A DNA stretch of 32,907 nt from Anaerolinea thermophila. GTDB lineage: Bacteria; Chloroflexota; Anaerolineae; Anaerolineales; UBA4823. The DNA lies in NCBI GenBank assembly GCA_020724505.1, contig DYGV01000027.1, positions 1-32,907 of the forward strand. Reading direction: 5' to 3'. Positions 8,560-16,177 of this stretch are shown here, piece after piece. The position numbers and the translations under genes are program-made. Numbering within the stretch: position 1 is the first letter of the stretch; each line of letters starts with the position of its first letter. The notes under the pieces are model-generated. The model was not told where the DNA came from. It did no database searches and saw only the letters and a program-made list of their open reading frames with translations.

Positions 8560-9438
8560 TTAAGTTTCACGATATTCCAGGGCTAAAAGTCCCAGGCGGA
8601 TTTCATCTCCATTTCGGAGTGGGTAACGTTGCCCGGGTTCTAAGCGCCGTCGGTTGAGAAAAGTGAAATTTGTGCTGTTGAGATCTTCCAGATAAACGCC
8701 ATCTGCCTCAACAATCAGGCGAGCATGTCGTCGCGACACGCCATGCGCATCGCCGCCGTGGGGAGCCAGGTCTATGTCTGGGTAGATGCTGCGCGCGGCG
8801 TCGGAGCGGCCAATAATGAGGTCGGTTTTACCTTTTGGCAACGGGAGTAGGACTCCCGATTCGCGCAACAACAAGATGGCTTCAACCTGCGGCGCGGCGA
8901 CCGGAAACGGAGGCGTAGAAGGGATAGGTGGCGTCGGCGGTTCAGGAATGTCCTGCGAGGGCTTCATTAGAGGAGGCATCTGCGCGGCAGGAACAGGAGG
9001 AGGGTCCTCTATTATGGAGGCGCTATTCGGCGATATCTGGGCTGCCCCGCTAAGTTTGATACCGCAATTCTGGCAAAAAATGTCCGTCGGCGAGGCAGGG
9101 AAGCCGCATTCCGGGCAAACTCCGCTTGGCGCTGGAGGTGCAACTGGTGGCGGCTGAGGCGCCGGATCGCCTGTGATTGGGCGGGGCGCGGGCGGCGGGG
9201 CGCTCGCCACCGGCGCAAGTTGCACCCCGCAGTTCTGGCAAAACATTTCCCCAGGGATGTTCTGAAAGCCGCAAGCCGAACAGACGCTTGCTTGCGCGCC
9301 CGCCGTTGCGGGAGCGGAAGGCGGTCTGCGCCGGACGGCAGATGAGGCGGGCGGCTGGTTTTGAAGCACTTGCCCGCAATTATCGCAAAAGTTTGCCATG
9401 TCGCTGACAAACGCATGGCATTTAGGACAGGTTCGCAT
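8560..9438 (-). CDS. Triple zinc-ribbon FHA protein
   Basis: A 292-residue adaptor. Three double-Cys zinc ribbons (about 4-21, 53-70, 108-125, each C-x2-C ... C-x2-C) are joined by Pro/Ala-rich linkers to one C-terminal FHA domain (about 187-290). The FHA shows GRSDAA, GVSRRHARL and LNSTNFTFLN. The usual STNG is STNF, a substitution at the loop glycine that could alter phosphothreonine binding. The core has an insert PDIDLAPHGGDAHG, shared with the next FHA protein. It has no catalytic motif, so it should act as a phosphothreonine reader or scaffold. It starts three bases after the stop of the preceding gene with no strong ribosome-binding site, implying translational coupling. Confidence 0.9.
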   Translation of the reverse strand: MRTCPKCHAFVSDMANFCDNCGQVLQNQPPASSAVRRRPPSAPATAGAQASVCSACGFQNIPGEMFCQNCGVQLAPVASAPPPAPRPITGDPAPQPPPVAPPAPSGVCPECGFPASPTDIFCQNCGIKLSGAAQISPNSASIIEDPPPVPAAQMPPLMKPSQDIPEPPTPPIPSTPPFPVAAPQVEAILLLRESGVLLPLPKGKTDLIIGRSDAARSIYPDIDLAPHGGDAHGVSRRHARLIVEADGVYLEDLNSTNFTFLNRRRLEPGQRYPLRNGDEIRLGLLALEYRET

Positions 9439-9441
9439 AGG

Positions 9442-10092
9442 TCAATTCGAGTAATAAATAAGCGCCATTTTGCCCAGTCGAAGCTCATCGCCCGATTTTA
9501 ACGGCTGCGGTTGGCGGGCGGCGATGCGCTGGCGGTTCACTGCTGTACCGTTCACGCTGTCCAGATCTTCAATATACACCTGCCCTTCTTTGACCATCAA
9601 CTGGGCGTGTCTGCGTCCCACGCCAGCCTCATGTCCGCCGTGAGGATCCAGATCAATATCCGGGAACACACCGCTCACCGGGTCTTCCCGCCCGATGATA
9701 ATCACTTGCTTGCCGGGCGGAATAGGCAAAGTCACCTGACTATCCAGGATCACAAGCCGTCCAACGACTGTGCTCTCCACGGGCGCTGCAGGGGCAGAGG
9801 GTTGCGGCGTCGGGACCGCTGGTTTCACCCCCGATGGCGCGGGGGCAGGCGGCGCGGCTGCCTGCGCCAATTGCGAGCCACAGTTTTCACAAAATGCAGA
9901 GCCGGCGATGTTGGCGTGCTGGCAATTAGGGCAGATAATTTCATTGGCTTCAGCAGATGGGATCATGTAGGTAGGGGGGATCTGCTGTCCGGCGGTCGGC
10001 GCTACTGTGCGCAGGTCATAACCGCAATGATCGCAAAACACCGCTCCTGGCGGCGCGGGGGTGTTACAACTGGGACAAGTAATTACAGACAT
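9442..10092 (-). CDS. Double zinc-ribbon FHA protein
   Basis: A 216-residue adaptor with two zinc ribbons (about 6-23 and 54-71, CPSC/CDHCG and CPNC/CENCG), a Pro/Ala linker, and an FHA domain at about 112-214. Phosphothreonine-contact motifs are GRED (134-137), GVGRRHAQ (157-164) and SVNGT (179-183). The insert PDIDLDPHGGHEAG is nearly the same as in the neighbouring triple-ribbon FHA protein, so the two arose by duplication. It is cytoplasmic with no catalytic site; reading phosphorylated partners is the expected role. GAGGAGG stands before the ATG. It follows the vWA gene by 43 bp. Confidence 0.92.
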   Translation of the reverse strand: MSVITCPSCNTPAPPGAVFCDHCGYDLRTVAPTAGQQIPPTYMIPSAEANEIICPNCQHANIAGSAFCENCGSQLAQAAAPPAPAPSGVKPAVPTPQPSAPAAPVESTVVGRLVILDSQVTLPIPPGKQVIIIGREDPVSGVFPDIDLDPHGGHEAGVGRRHAQLMVKEGQVYIEDLDSVNGTAVNRQRIAARQPQPLKSGDELRLGKMALIYYSN

Positions 10093-10135
10093 ATAATCCT
10101 CCTCAGGAGTATCAGATGGTGATCCAGAGAAACCC

Positions 10136-11404
10136 TCACTCGATCTCGGTCAACCGTTTGGTGGCATAACGCATCTTTTGCGCCGCAGCCGGGTCCAGGT
10201 GACCTTCTTGTTCGATCAGATTTGCCTGTTGACGCGCCTGGCGCGCCAATTCCACTTCGCCGAGTTCCAACAGGCGCGTGGCGGCTGCCCGCAGACGCTG
10301 TGTCGCACGAGAAGCATTGCCCGCTGCGGCGTCGTCCAATGCCTGGGTTTGTAACCGATGGGCGACCACGCGCTCGATTAGATTCATGATCCGCTCATCC
10401 ACCTGACCGGTCTGCGTCGCGTCATGGGTGAAATCCAGCGTTACATCTATAGCAACACGCTGATCTTTTAAGCCAGAGCCGGGAACATCATAAGTGACAT
10501 CCGCCTGGAGCAGACGGAAAGTCCCTGCCGATCGCGGCGGAAAGAGCAGATCGGCAAGCAGCGCCTGCCCCACCCCTTGACGAATTTCGCCGAGGAAGAT
10601 TTGAATATCATTCGTCCCCACCGCATGATGATCCAGCCGGCTGATCAGGGGCGATGTTCGCCAGACAGAGCGCGGCGTTACTCCCGAAACCATACGTATG
10701 GTGAGGTTTGCGTTGGCAACCGCAGCGCCTTGGATTGCGCAAAGCGTCTTTTGAAACGCGGCGCTGACCTGATGCGGCGATTCAACCGGCATCCATTCGC
10801 CGCCAGAACGCTGGGCTAACTCCTCTAAAAGTCGCGGATCCCAATTGCTATCTGCACCCACCCCCAACCCAAACGCCTGGATGGAGATACCCGCCATGCG
10901 GCATTGATCTGCAAGGTCGCGGCATTCTTGTTGATCTTCCCAGGTCTGCCCATCTGTGAGCAGTATCATGCTGCTCACTCGCTCCGGGCTGCGGCCGCGC
11001 AGTATTTCTTGCAACCCCAGGCGCATACCGGTGGACATGTGTGTGCCGCCGCGCTCTTCGATGGCGTTAATTTTGCGCTGAATGGCCTCTCGATCTATAA
11101 CCGGCGCGCAAGGTACAACCAGTTCCGCCGGTTGGGCATCGTCGAAGATCACCACGGAGAGCAGATCTTGCGCCCCCAGTTGATCTACCACCAACCGGGC
11201 GGCCTGTTTCATGGCGTTCAGTTTTTCGCCGCTCATGGATCCGCTGCGATCTAAAACCAGACAAACGTTCACTGGCTGGTTTTGCCCCGCCGGCGCGTCG
11301 CCAGTCGGCATGATCTCCAGCAGGATGTAGGCTTGCTGGGCTACATCCATTGCAGGATATACCCTGCGGTGCGGCGTGGCAGTAAGCATCAACTCGCCAG
11401 ACAT
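10136..11404 (-). CDS. von Willebrand factor A (vWA) domain protein
   Basis: A 422-residue protein with a vWA domain at about residues 25-215: MIDAS DRSGS (52-56), the threonine in GTHMSTGMRLGL and the aspartate in LLTDGQTWED are all present, so metal binding is expected. A beta-rich middle part and a helical tail (RLRAAATRLLELGEVELARQ..., ending RYATKRLTEIE) follow and match the tail of the vWA protein at 189-1577. No export signal is visible. Its start lies one base after the stop of the pseudokinase-PP2C gene, so the two are probably translationally coupled and made in equal amounts. In TerY-type triads a vWA protein, a PP2C and a kinase occur together, which is the closest described arrangement. 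Confidence 0.93.
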   Translation of the reverse strand: MSGELMLTATPHRRVYPAMDVAQQAYILLEIMPTGDAPAGQNQPVNVCLVLDRSGSMSGEKLNAMKQAARLVVDQLGAQDLLSVVIFDDAQPAELVVPCAPVIDREAIQRKINAIEERGGTHMSTGMRLGLQEILRGRSPERVSSMILLTDGQTWEDQQECRDLADQCRMAGISIQAFGLGVGADSNWDPRLLEELAQRSGGEWMPVESPHQVSAAFQKTLCAIQGAAVANANLTIRMVSGVTPRSVWRTSPLISRLDHHAVGTNDIQIFLGEIRQGVGQALLADLLFPPRSAGTFRLLQADVTYDVPGSGLKDQRVAIDVTLDFTHDATQTGQVDERIMNLIERVVAHRLQTQALDDAAAGNASRATQRLRAAATRLLELGEVELARQARQQANLIEQEGHLDPAAAQKMRYATKRLTEIE

Positions 11405-11405
11405 A

Positions 11406-13196
11406 TTAGGCTTCTACTATCTTCACGACCACTACGGAGATATTATCATCGCCGCCGGCGGCGTTGGCCGCCTCAATCAACGCGTCGCAGGCGGCTTGAG
11501 GCGAAGGGGTATTCATGACAATCTGATAAATCGCCTCGTCTTCCACCATGCCGCTCAAGCCATCGGAGCATAGCAGGAGAGAATCACCCACCTTGAGAGT
11601 GTGCGTCGTCACTTCGACATCAATCTTGGGTTTATCGCCGATAGTGCGATAGATCACATTGCGTTGAGGGTGATGACGGGCTTCTTCACGGGTGATCTGG
11701 TTGGTGGCAATCAATCGTTCCACAAGAGAATGATCGGTGGTCAGGCGTTGAATGCCTTGCGCATTGATCAGATAGGCGCGGCTATCTCCAACATGAGCAA
11801 TGTACGCTTTATTGCCTTCCAAAAGCGCCGATACCAAAGTGGAGCCCATATCGGTGCCGGCTGAGCGGCGTAATTTAAACACTTCAGCGTTGGCTTCCTC
11901 GACCGCTTCTCGCAGCCATTTTTGCCGATCCAATGCTGCGTTTTTCGTGAACTGGGCCGGCATGAGTTCTTTGAATGTTTTTTGGGATATGGTATTAATA
12001 ATCGCGCCGCTGGCGATTTCTCCCGCGGCGTGCCCCCCCATGCCGTCGGCGACGACATAAACCCCCACAGGCTGGCTGACGGACTGGTGAATGCGGTTGA
12101 TCTCCACGGTCAACAGGCTATCTTCGTTGAGGTTACGCACCATTCCCACGTGGGTTCGCCGACCCATGTAATAATCCAGTGTTTTGGCAGAGGTCATTTC
12201 CTCCAGGGCTTGGCTGAGCAATTCCGCCAGTGCGCCGGCGGATGCAACGCCAGGGGAGGTGTAAACGCGTTCGAACGCCTGGCTGATCGCCGGCGCCAGA
12301 TTCGGGTCGTGTTCCAGGCGCTCTTTGCCGGTGAGCCAATAGAAGATCAACCGCGCTAGCGCTTCGGCGTCCGGTTTGCGTTCGGTCACATAGCCTTCCG
12401 GGTGATGAGTGCATGTAGTGAAATTTGCCCAAACTGCGCGTCCGTTAACCACGCCCAGTGCGTTGACGTCCACATGGCCGTTAAAACTCACGCCATTATC
12501 GTGCAAATAATCCAGCCCACGCGCCAGGCCAATGCCCCAGTTAAGCGCCTGCATAGAATCGGGGACGCCTTCCAGCGCTCCCACCCTGGGAACGACTACG
12601 CAATGGCGGGGTTGCCCTGCCAGCCGCTCGACAAATGCAGCCAGTGGAGCGCGCACCGCGCCGTGTGAAAGACCCTTTGCCGCCAGGCGAACAATGTTAT
12701 CCGGGATGGGGGTACGCGCCTCGATCAGCGCCAAGTCTTTGCCGCCCTTTTCTAGAACTGTACCACAATCGGTGCAAAATTTTTCCGGCGCGGCGTTGCG
12801 CGGTAAAAAAATCGCGCCGCAAGAGGTATTGGGACAGACGCGAATCTGCAAATCTTCGGGGACGTCAATTTGGTGGACAAGATAACGATGCTGGCGATCA
12901 TCGCTGAAGATCACATTCTCGTAGAGAAAATTATCCCCGAAAACTGCCCCTGGCGGGCGGCGGTCAAAAGCGTTGGTGGGCGTCAGAGGCCGCGTGTCTG
13001 TTCTGGGGTTTTGCGCCAAGCGGCGCGTGGTTTGGGAGTTTTGCGCAGATGCTGATAAATTTGCTTTATCGAGTCGCATAGTTTCTAAATCCAGGGGTCG
13101 AGTGACCGCCGACGAGGTGGGCAGTCGGGTGGCGCAATTCTTGCAAAATTTTGCCCCCGAACGATTTTCAGCCCGGCAGTTTGGGCAAATGACCAT
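11406..13196 (-). CDS. Zinc-ribbon / degenerate kinase-like / PP2C phosphatase fusion
   Basis: A 596-residue protein. Residues 4-22 form a zinc ribbon (CPNC/CKNC), 121-144 a second Cys cluster (CPNTSCG/CTDCG), and 345-594 a complete PP2C domain (VRNLNEDS, VVADGMGGHAAGE, HVGDSRAYLI, CSDGLSGMV, GGDDNISVVVV). Between them, about 160-335, the stretch GIGLARGLDYLHDNGVSF (221-238) then GHVDVNAL (240-247) resembles a kinase C-lobe just before and at the catalytic loop. The HRDxKPxN pattern is degraded to HVDVNAL and the DFG position reads ANF, so I infer a pseudokinase. It sits 25 bp behind the first gene of the operon and one base before the vWA gene. AAGGAG precedes the ATG. It probably dephosphorylates operon partners, with the pseudokinase as sensor or docking part. 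Confidence 0.88.
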   Translation of the reverse strand: MVICPNCRAENRSGAKFCKNCATRLPTSSAVTRPLDLETMRLDKANLSASAQNSQTTRRLAQNPRTDTRPLTPTNAFDRRPPGAVFGDNFLYENVIFSDDRQHRYLVHQIDVPEDLQIRVCPNTSCGAIFLPRNAAPEKFCTDCGTVLEKGGKDLALIEARTPIPDNIVRLAAKGLSHGAVRAPLAAFVERLAGQPRHCVVVPRVGALEGVPDSMQALNWGIGLARGLDYLHDNGVSFNGHVDVNALGVVNGRAVWANFTTCTHHPEGYVTERKPDAEALARLIFYWLTGKERLEHDPNLAPAISQAFERVYTSPGVASAGALAELLSQALEEMTSAKTLDYYMGRRTHVGMVRNLNEDSLLTVEINRIHQSVSQPVGVYVVADGMGGHAAGEIASGAIINTISQKTFKELMPAQFTKNAALDRQKWLREAVEEANAEVFKLRRSAGTDMGSTLVSALLEGNKAYIAHVGDSRAYLINAQGIQRLTTDHSLVERLIATNQITREEARHHPQRNVIYRTIGDKPKIDVEVTTHTLKVGDSLLLCSDGLSGMVEDEAIYQIVMNTPSPQAACDALIEAANAAGGDDNISVVVVKIVEA

Positions 13197-13221
13197 GAAC
13201 TGGCTCCTTTGTTGAGCAATA

Positions 13222-13638
13222 TCATCCGGGATGGATGTATCCAGTATCGCGAAAGATCAGGTTAGATTTGCCCAGGCCAATCCGAACCCCGTCGCGTAGA
13301 ACATTTTTCCGTGTGAGCTGGTCTTCAACTGTAACGCCGTTTAACGAATCCAGATCCACGATGCAAATTTCCTTCACGTTCTCATCGTAATAGATCAACG
13401 CATGGTTCGCGGATACGGTATCGTCGGCGAGGACCAAATCGTTTGGTTCAGCGCGGCCAATTGAGATTGGCAGCGAAGCGAAAGTTCTGGTCTCACCGTT
13501 TTCGAGGATCAATTTGAGTCCAAACTCCGAGTTGTTCACAGCGCGCCTCGCAGAATCCCCAGTTTGCTTACTTGTTTGCGATTTATCCCCAGATGGTTCC
13601 CCCGGTTTTCGACCGAAGAGCTTGCCCAATCGAGCCAT
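13222..13638 (-). CDS. FHA-domain protein, first gene of the signalling operon
   Basis: A small 138-residue protein: a charged, Ser/Lys/Gln-rich tail (1-38) followed by one FHA domain (about 40-135) with IGRAEPND (60-67), SANH (76-79) and DSLNG (97-101). Unlike the other FHA genes here it has no zinc ribbon. The N-terminal tail contains several Ser/Thr and could itself be phosphorylated, as in GarA-type regulators; that is a guess. GGAGGGAG precedes the ATG and a strong promoter lies about 100 bp upstream, so it heads the operon. Confidence 0.92.
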   Translation of the reverse strand: MARLGKLFGRKPGEPSGDKSQTSKQTGDSARRAVNNSEFGLKLILENGETRTFASLPISIGRAEPNDLVLADDTVSANHALIYYDENVKEICIVDLDSLNGVTVEDQLTRKNVLRDGVRIGLGKSNLIFRDTGYIHPG

Positions 13639-13738
13639 CGTCGGCTCCCTCCGCCTACACTAAGCCCCGATACCGTTTATAAATTATACTGCGAATCACT
13701 CAGGCTATACTGTTCGAGTGCATTATTCCTTGCAATTC

Positions 13739-13767
13739 ATTATAATCTTGTGAGACTGGCCTAACAA
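13739..13767 (-). promoter_or_regulatory. Sigma-70-type promoter of the signalling operon
   Basis: On the minus strand TTGTTA (13767-13762) is followed after exactly 17 bases by TATAAT (13744-13739), directed at the FHA gene starting at 13638. A second TATAAT (13688-13683) lies nearer the gene without a good -35. The region is AT-rich compared with its surroundings. Confidence 0.65.
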
Positions 13768-13804
13768 GACATAGATGGGCGGAATTTAAAAACGCGCTGC
13801 CGGC

Positions 13805-14572
13805 TCAGGAGCGGAGCAGTAAGACGCCGGAGATCAATAGCAGGGCGATAATGGTCCATTCAAACACGGCGCGGTTCACATGTTTCACCAGGATTCTGCC
13901 AGACCACACCCCCAGAGGAGCCAACGGCGCCATCCAGATCAACGAGAGCAGCAACTGAAAATCAAACAAGCCGGCAAAATAATAATACGGCACTTTGATC
14001 CAATTCAACAACGCGAAGAATAGGGCTGACGAAGCAATGAATGCATCGGGCGGCAGCCCCTGCATTAACAAATAGATTGTAATCGGCGGGCCGCCTGCGT
14101 GCGCCAGGGTGGAGGTAAAGCCGGCCAGCGACCCTGCCAGGGTGGCGTGCCAGCGGCGCGTTTGGTAACGCAGGTTGCCAAGAATACGCCTCTCGAACAG
14201 GCGATAGACCACAAAGAGCAAAATGAGAATAGCCAGACCCTTTTTCAGCACCTGAGGCGGGAAATTTGCCAGGACGAACGTCGCCAATGTAACTCCGATC
14301 AGCGCGCCGGCCATCAGGACGCGGACATGATGATTATCCCAACGTCGCCAGTACGCCGCGATGGCAAAGATATCCGCCAGGATCAAAATGGGCAGCAGCA
14401 AACCCACAGCCTGGTTGACAGGCATAACCAGGGCTACTAAGGGGGTTAGTAAAAAGCCCATGGTACCGCCCAGCCCGCCTTTCGAGAGGCCAGCCAGGTA
14501 ACACGCCAGACCAACCGTTATGTAGAATACAATCGGACGAGTGGGGATGAAAAAATCTATGGTGGCGTTCAG
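13805..14572 (-). CDS. TauE/SafE family membrane permease (probable CTG start)
   Basis: A polytopic membrane protein of the TauE/SafE family, which exports or imports sulfite, sulfonates or other small anions. The part after the first ATG (14461) would lack the first helix; in-frame sequence upstream reads FYITVGLACYLAGLSKGGLG, the glycine-rich start typical of the family, and contains no ATG, GTG or TTG. A CTG at 14572 overlaps the upstream TGA as CTGA, with AGAGG eight bases before it, and gives 255 aa, the usual family length. A second family-like segment, AGFTSTLAHAGGPPI, is present further on. It is coupled to the C_GCAxxG_C_C gene, so the two probably serve one sulfur or redox process. 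The substrate cannot be told. Confidence 0.85.
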   Translation of the reverse strand: MNATIDFFIPTRPIVFYITVGLACYLAGLSKGGLGGTMGFLLTPLVALVMPVNQAVGLLLPILILADIFAIAAYWRRWDNHHVRVLMAGALIGVTLATFVLANFPPQVLKKGLAILILLFVVYRLFERRILGNLRYQTRRWHATLAGSLAGFTSTLAHAGGPPITIYLLMQGLPPDAFIASSALFFALLNWIKVPYYYFAGLFDFQLLLSLIWMAPLAPLGVWSGRILVKHVNRAVFEWTIIALLLISGVLLLRS

Positions 14573-15063
14573 CTTTGAATCCTCTGGATCGTTTCTTCCC
14601 AGGTGTGGCGATGACGCAGATCAAATAAGCGCCGGATTGCAAACTCAATCTGAGCCATACAGCGCGTGCGCCAAATGCCGCTTTCCAGGAAGCGTTGGTG
14701 TTGTTCCTCCTGGCGAAAATCCAGTCCAACCAGGGCGCGGCAATCAACGTCTAAATATGTAGCTTTGAATTCATCCATATACTCAGCAATAATCAATCGA
14801 GCTATCCGTTTGGCGTCTTTGTGATCCGACAAGCGACGTTCGGCCAGCATCCCCACCGCCAGTGCAGCGCCTGTGATTGCGCCGCACAGCCCACCGGAAT
14901 AGGCAATCCCGCCGTTCAAAGCCATGGCGACGGAAGAATCCCTCGCATCGGGCAAATCATAAGCCTCCTTCAGCACCATAAAGGTTGTCTCGGCGCATCC
15001 ATAAAGATTGTCTTGGCGCAGAAAGTACTCTTGGGCCTTGCGAATGATGTCCGTCTGATTCAT
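14569..15063 (-). CDS. C_GCAxxG_C_C family (putative redox) protein
   Basis: A 164-residue protein with the conserved cysteines of the C_GCAxxG_C_C family: Cys23 in YGCAETT, Cys60 in GGLCGAITGAA, Cys108 in VDCRALVG and Cys135 near the end of the core. The family is usually called a putative redox or metal-binding protein and its reaction is not established. It is cytoplasmic, though an amphipathic helix around 63-75 is quite hydrophobic. Its last codons overlap the start of the TauE/SafE gene, so the pair form an operon. No strong promoter was recognised in the 168 bp upstream. Confidence 0.85.
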   Translation of the reverse strand: MNQTDIIRKAQEYFLRQDNLYGCAETTFMVLKEAYDLPDARDSSVAMALNGGIAYSGGLCGAITGAALAVGMLAERRLSDHKDAKRIARLIIAEYMDEFKATYLDVDCRALVGLDFRQEEQHQRFLESGIWRTRCMAQIEFAIRRLFDLRHRHTWEETIQRIQS

Positions 15064-15231
15064 TGCCCGTCTTCCTCGAAGAGCTTCGTTTTTTATCTGT
15101 TTGAGATTGCAAGTTTAATGGGGAACACATAAGCAGCCTCATCCCGCCCATTTTCGCGGTGTATCTTCGCGCTCAAGTTATGAGAACCAGAGAAAGGCGC
15201 TCATCAGCAGCTTCCGACAATGTACGCGCTA

Positions 15232-15960
15232 TTATCTTTTGACAGACGATGGGTCTAATGGGGCGGCCTCTTCCTCCTGACGTTCGCCGAGCAAGGTTAC
15301 CAATTCCATAATATGGTCATGCATTGCCTGGGCAGATAACTCCGGATCGCGCCGGCGCAATGCGTCCAGGACAATATAATGGCGGCGCGCAAGATACACC
15401 AGATCGCTGTATAACCGAACCGTCGAGACGGTCGTCCAGTAAGAAAATTGGAACATGCTCCAATTGCGAATCAAGACCGAATTGCCGGAGGCGCGAATGA
15501 TCATTTGATGGAAAGCGAAATTGATCGCCGACATGCTGCGGGCATCGCCGGCCTCGCTGACCTGAATCATATCCTGCACCAACTTTTCTAAATACGCTAA
15601 TTGATCGTCGGTGAGGTTGGTTGCCGCCAGTTTTGCGCCTAATGCTTCCAGCGCGGCGCGCACCGGGTAGATCTCCAGCAAATCTTTCAGGGAAAGATCT
15701 TTCACGTAAGTGCCGCTGTAGGGATAAGTTTGTAAGAAGCCCATCCATTCCAGCTCGCGCAACGCTTCGCGCACCGCCCCCTGGCTCACGCCCAATTGCT
15801 GTGCCACCCGCGTCTCAACAATTCGGTCGCCGGCGTTATATTCGCCGTTCAGAATCGCCTCCACCAGATAATCTCGGATCTGGTCGCGCAGTACTGTGCG
15901 ATCTAACGAGGTTTTGGGCTTCCGCCCGAATACGCTGCCTGCCCAATCATCCGAGTTCAT
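15232..15960 (-). CDS. GntR-family transcriptional regulator (FCD type)
   Basis: A 242-residue regulator. Residues about 20-88 form the winged helix-turn-helix (DQIRDYLVEAILNGEYNAGD, VAQQLGVSQGAVREALRELE), and 95-225 an all-helical FCD ligand domain with metal-ligand-like residues (FAFHQMII, HDHIMEL). FCD regulators bind small organic acids or sugar acids and usually repress their own catabolic operon. Start at ATG 15960, because GGAGGT lies just before it; the frame extends to 16005 without one. It is the last gene of the catabolic operon, 217 bp after the dikinase His-subunit gene. A 15-bp inverted repeat in that gap is a candidate operator. Confidence 0.92.
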   Translation of the reverse strand: MNSDDWAGSVFGRKPKTSLDRTVLRDQIRDYLVEAILNGEYNAGDRIVETRVAQQLGVSQGAVREALRELEWMGFLQTYPYSGTYVKDLSLKDLLEIYPVRAALEALGAKLAATNLTDDQLAYLEKLVQDMIQVSEAGDARSMSAINFAFHQMIIRASGNSVLIRNWSMFQFSYWTTVSTVRLYSDLVYLARRHYIVLDALRRRDPELSAQAMHDHIMELVTLLGERQEEEAAPLDPSSVKR

Positions 15961-16099
15961 GTTACCTCCAACTCCATTCACGTTAACCAGGCGCCGGATC
16001 TTCACCCAGGGGCGCTCCCTAAATTACGCCTGTTTAAGGGTTTTGGCCGTCCAAAAAGATTATCTCGAGTCAGTCGCATCCTTGCATCTTTCCCGATGG

Positions 16100-16114
16100 C
16101 TTATCCCGGATAAG
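16100..16114. promoter_or_regulatory. Inverted repeat, candidate GntR operator
   Basis: CTTATCC-C-GGATAAG is a perfect 7+1+7 inverted repeat in the gap upstream of the GntR-family gene and downstream of the dikinase gene. Its size and position fit autoregulation by a GntR dimer, but no second copy was found at the head of the operon, so the link is inference. Confidence 0.4.
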
Positions 16115-16177
16115 TTTAAGCGATCAGTTGCGATTTAAACCTTCCTGGACGGCCCCGTTCGATCAAACAGATCCTTC

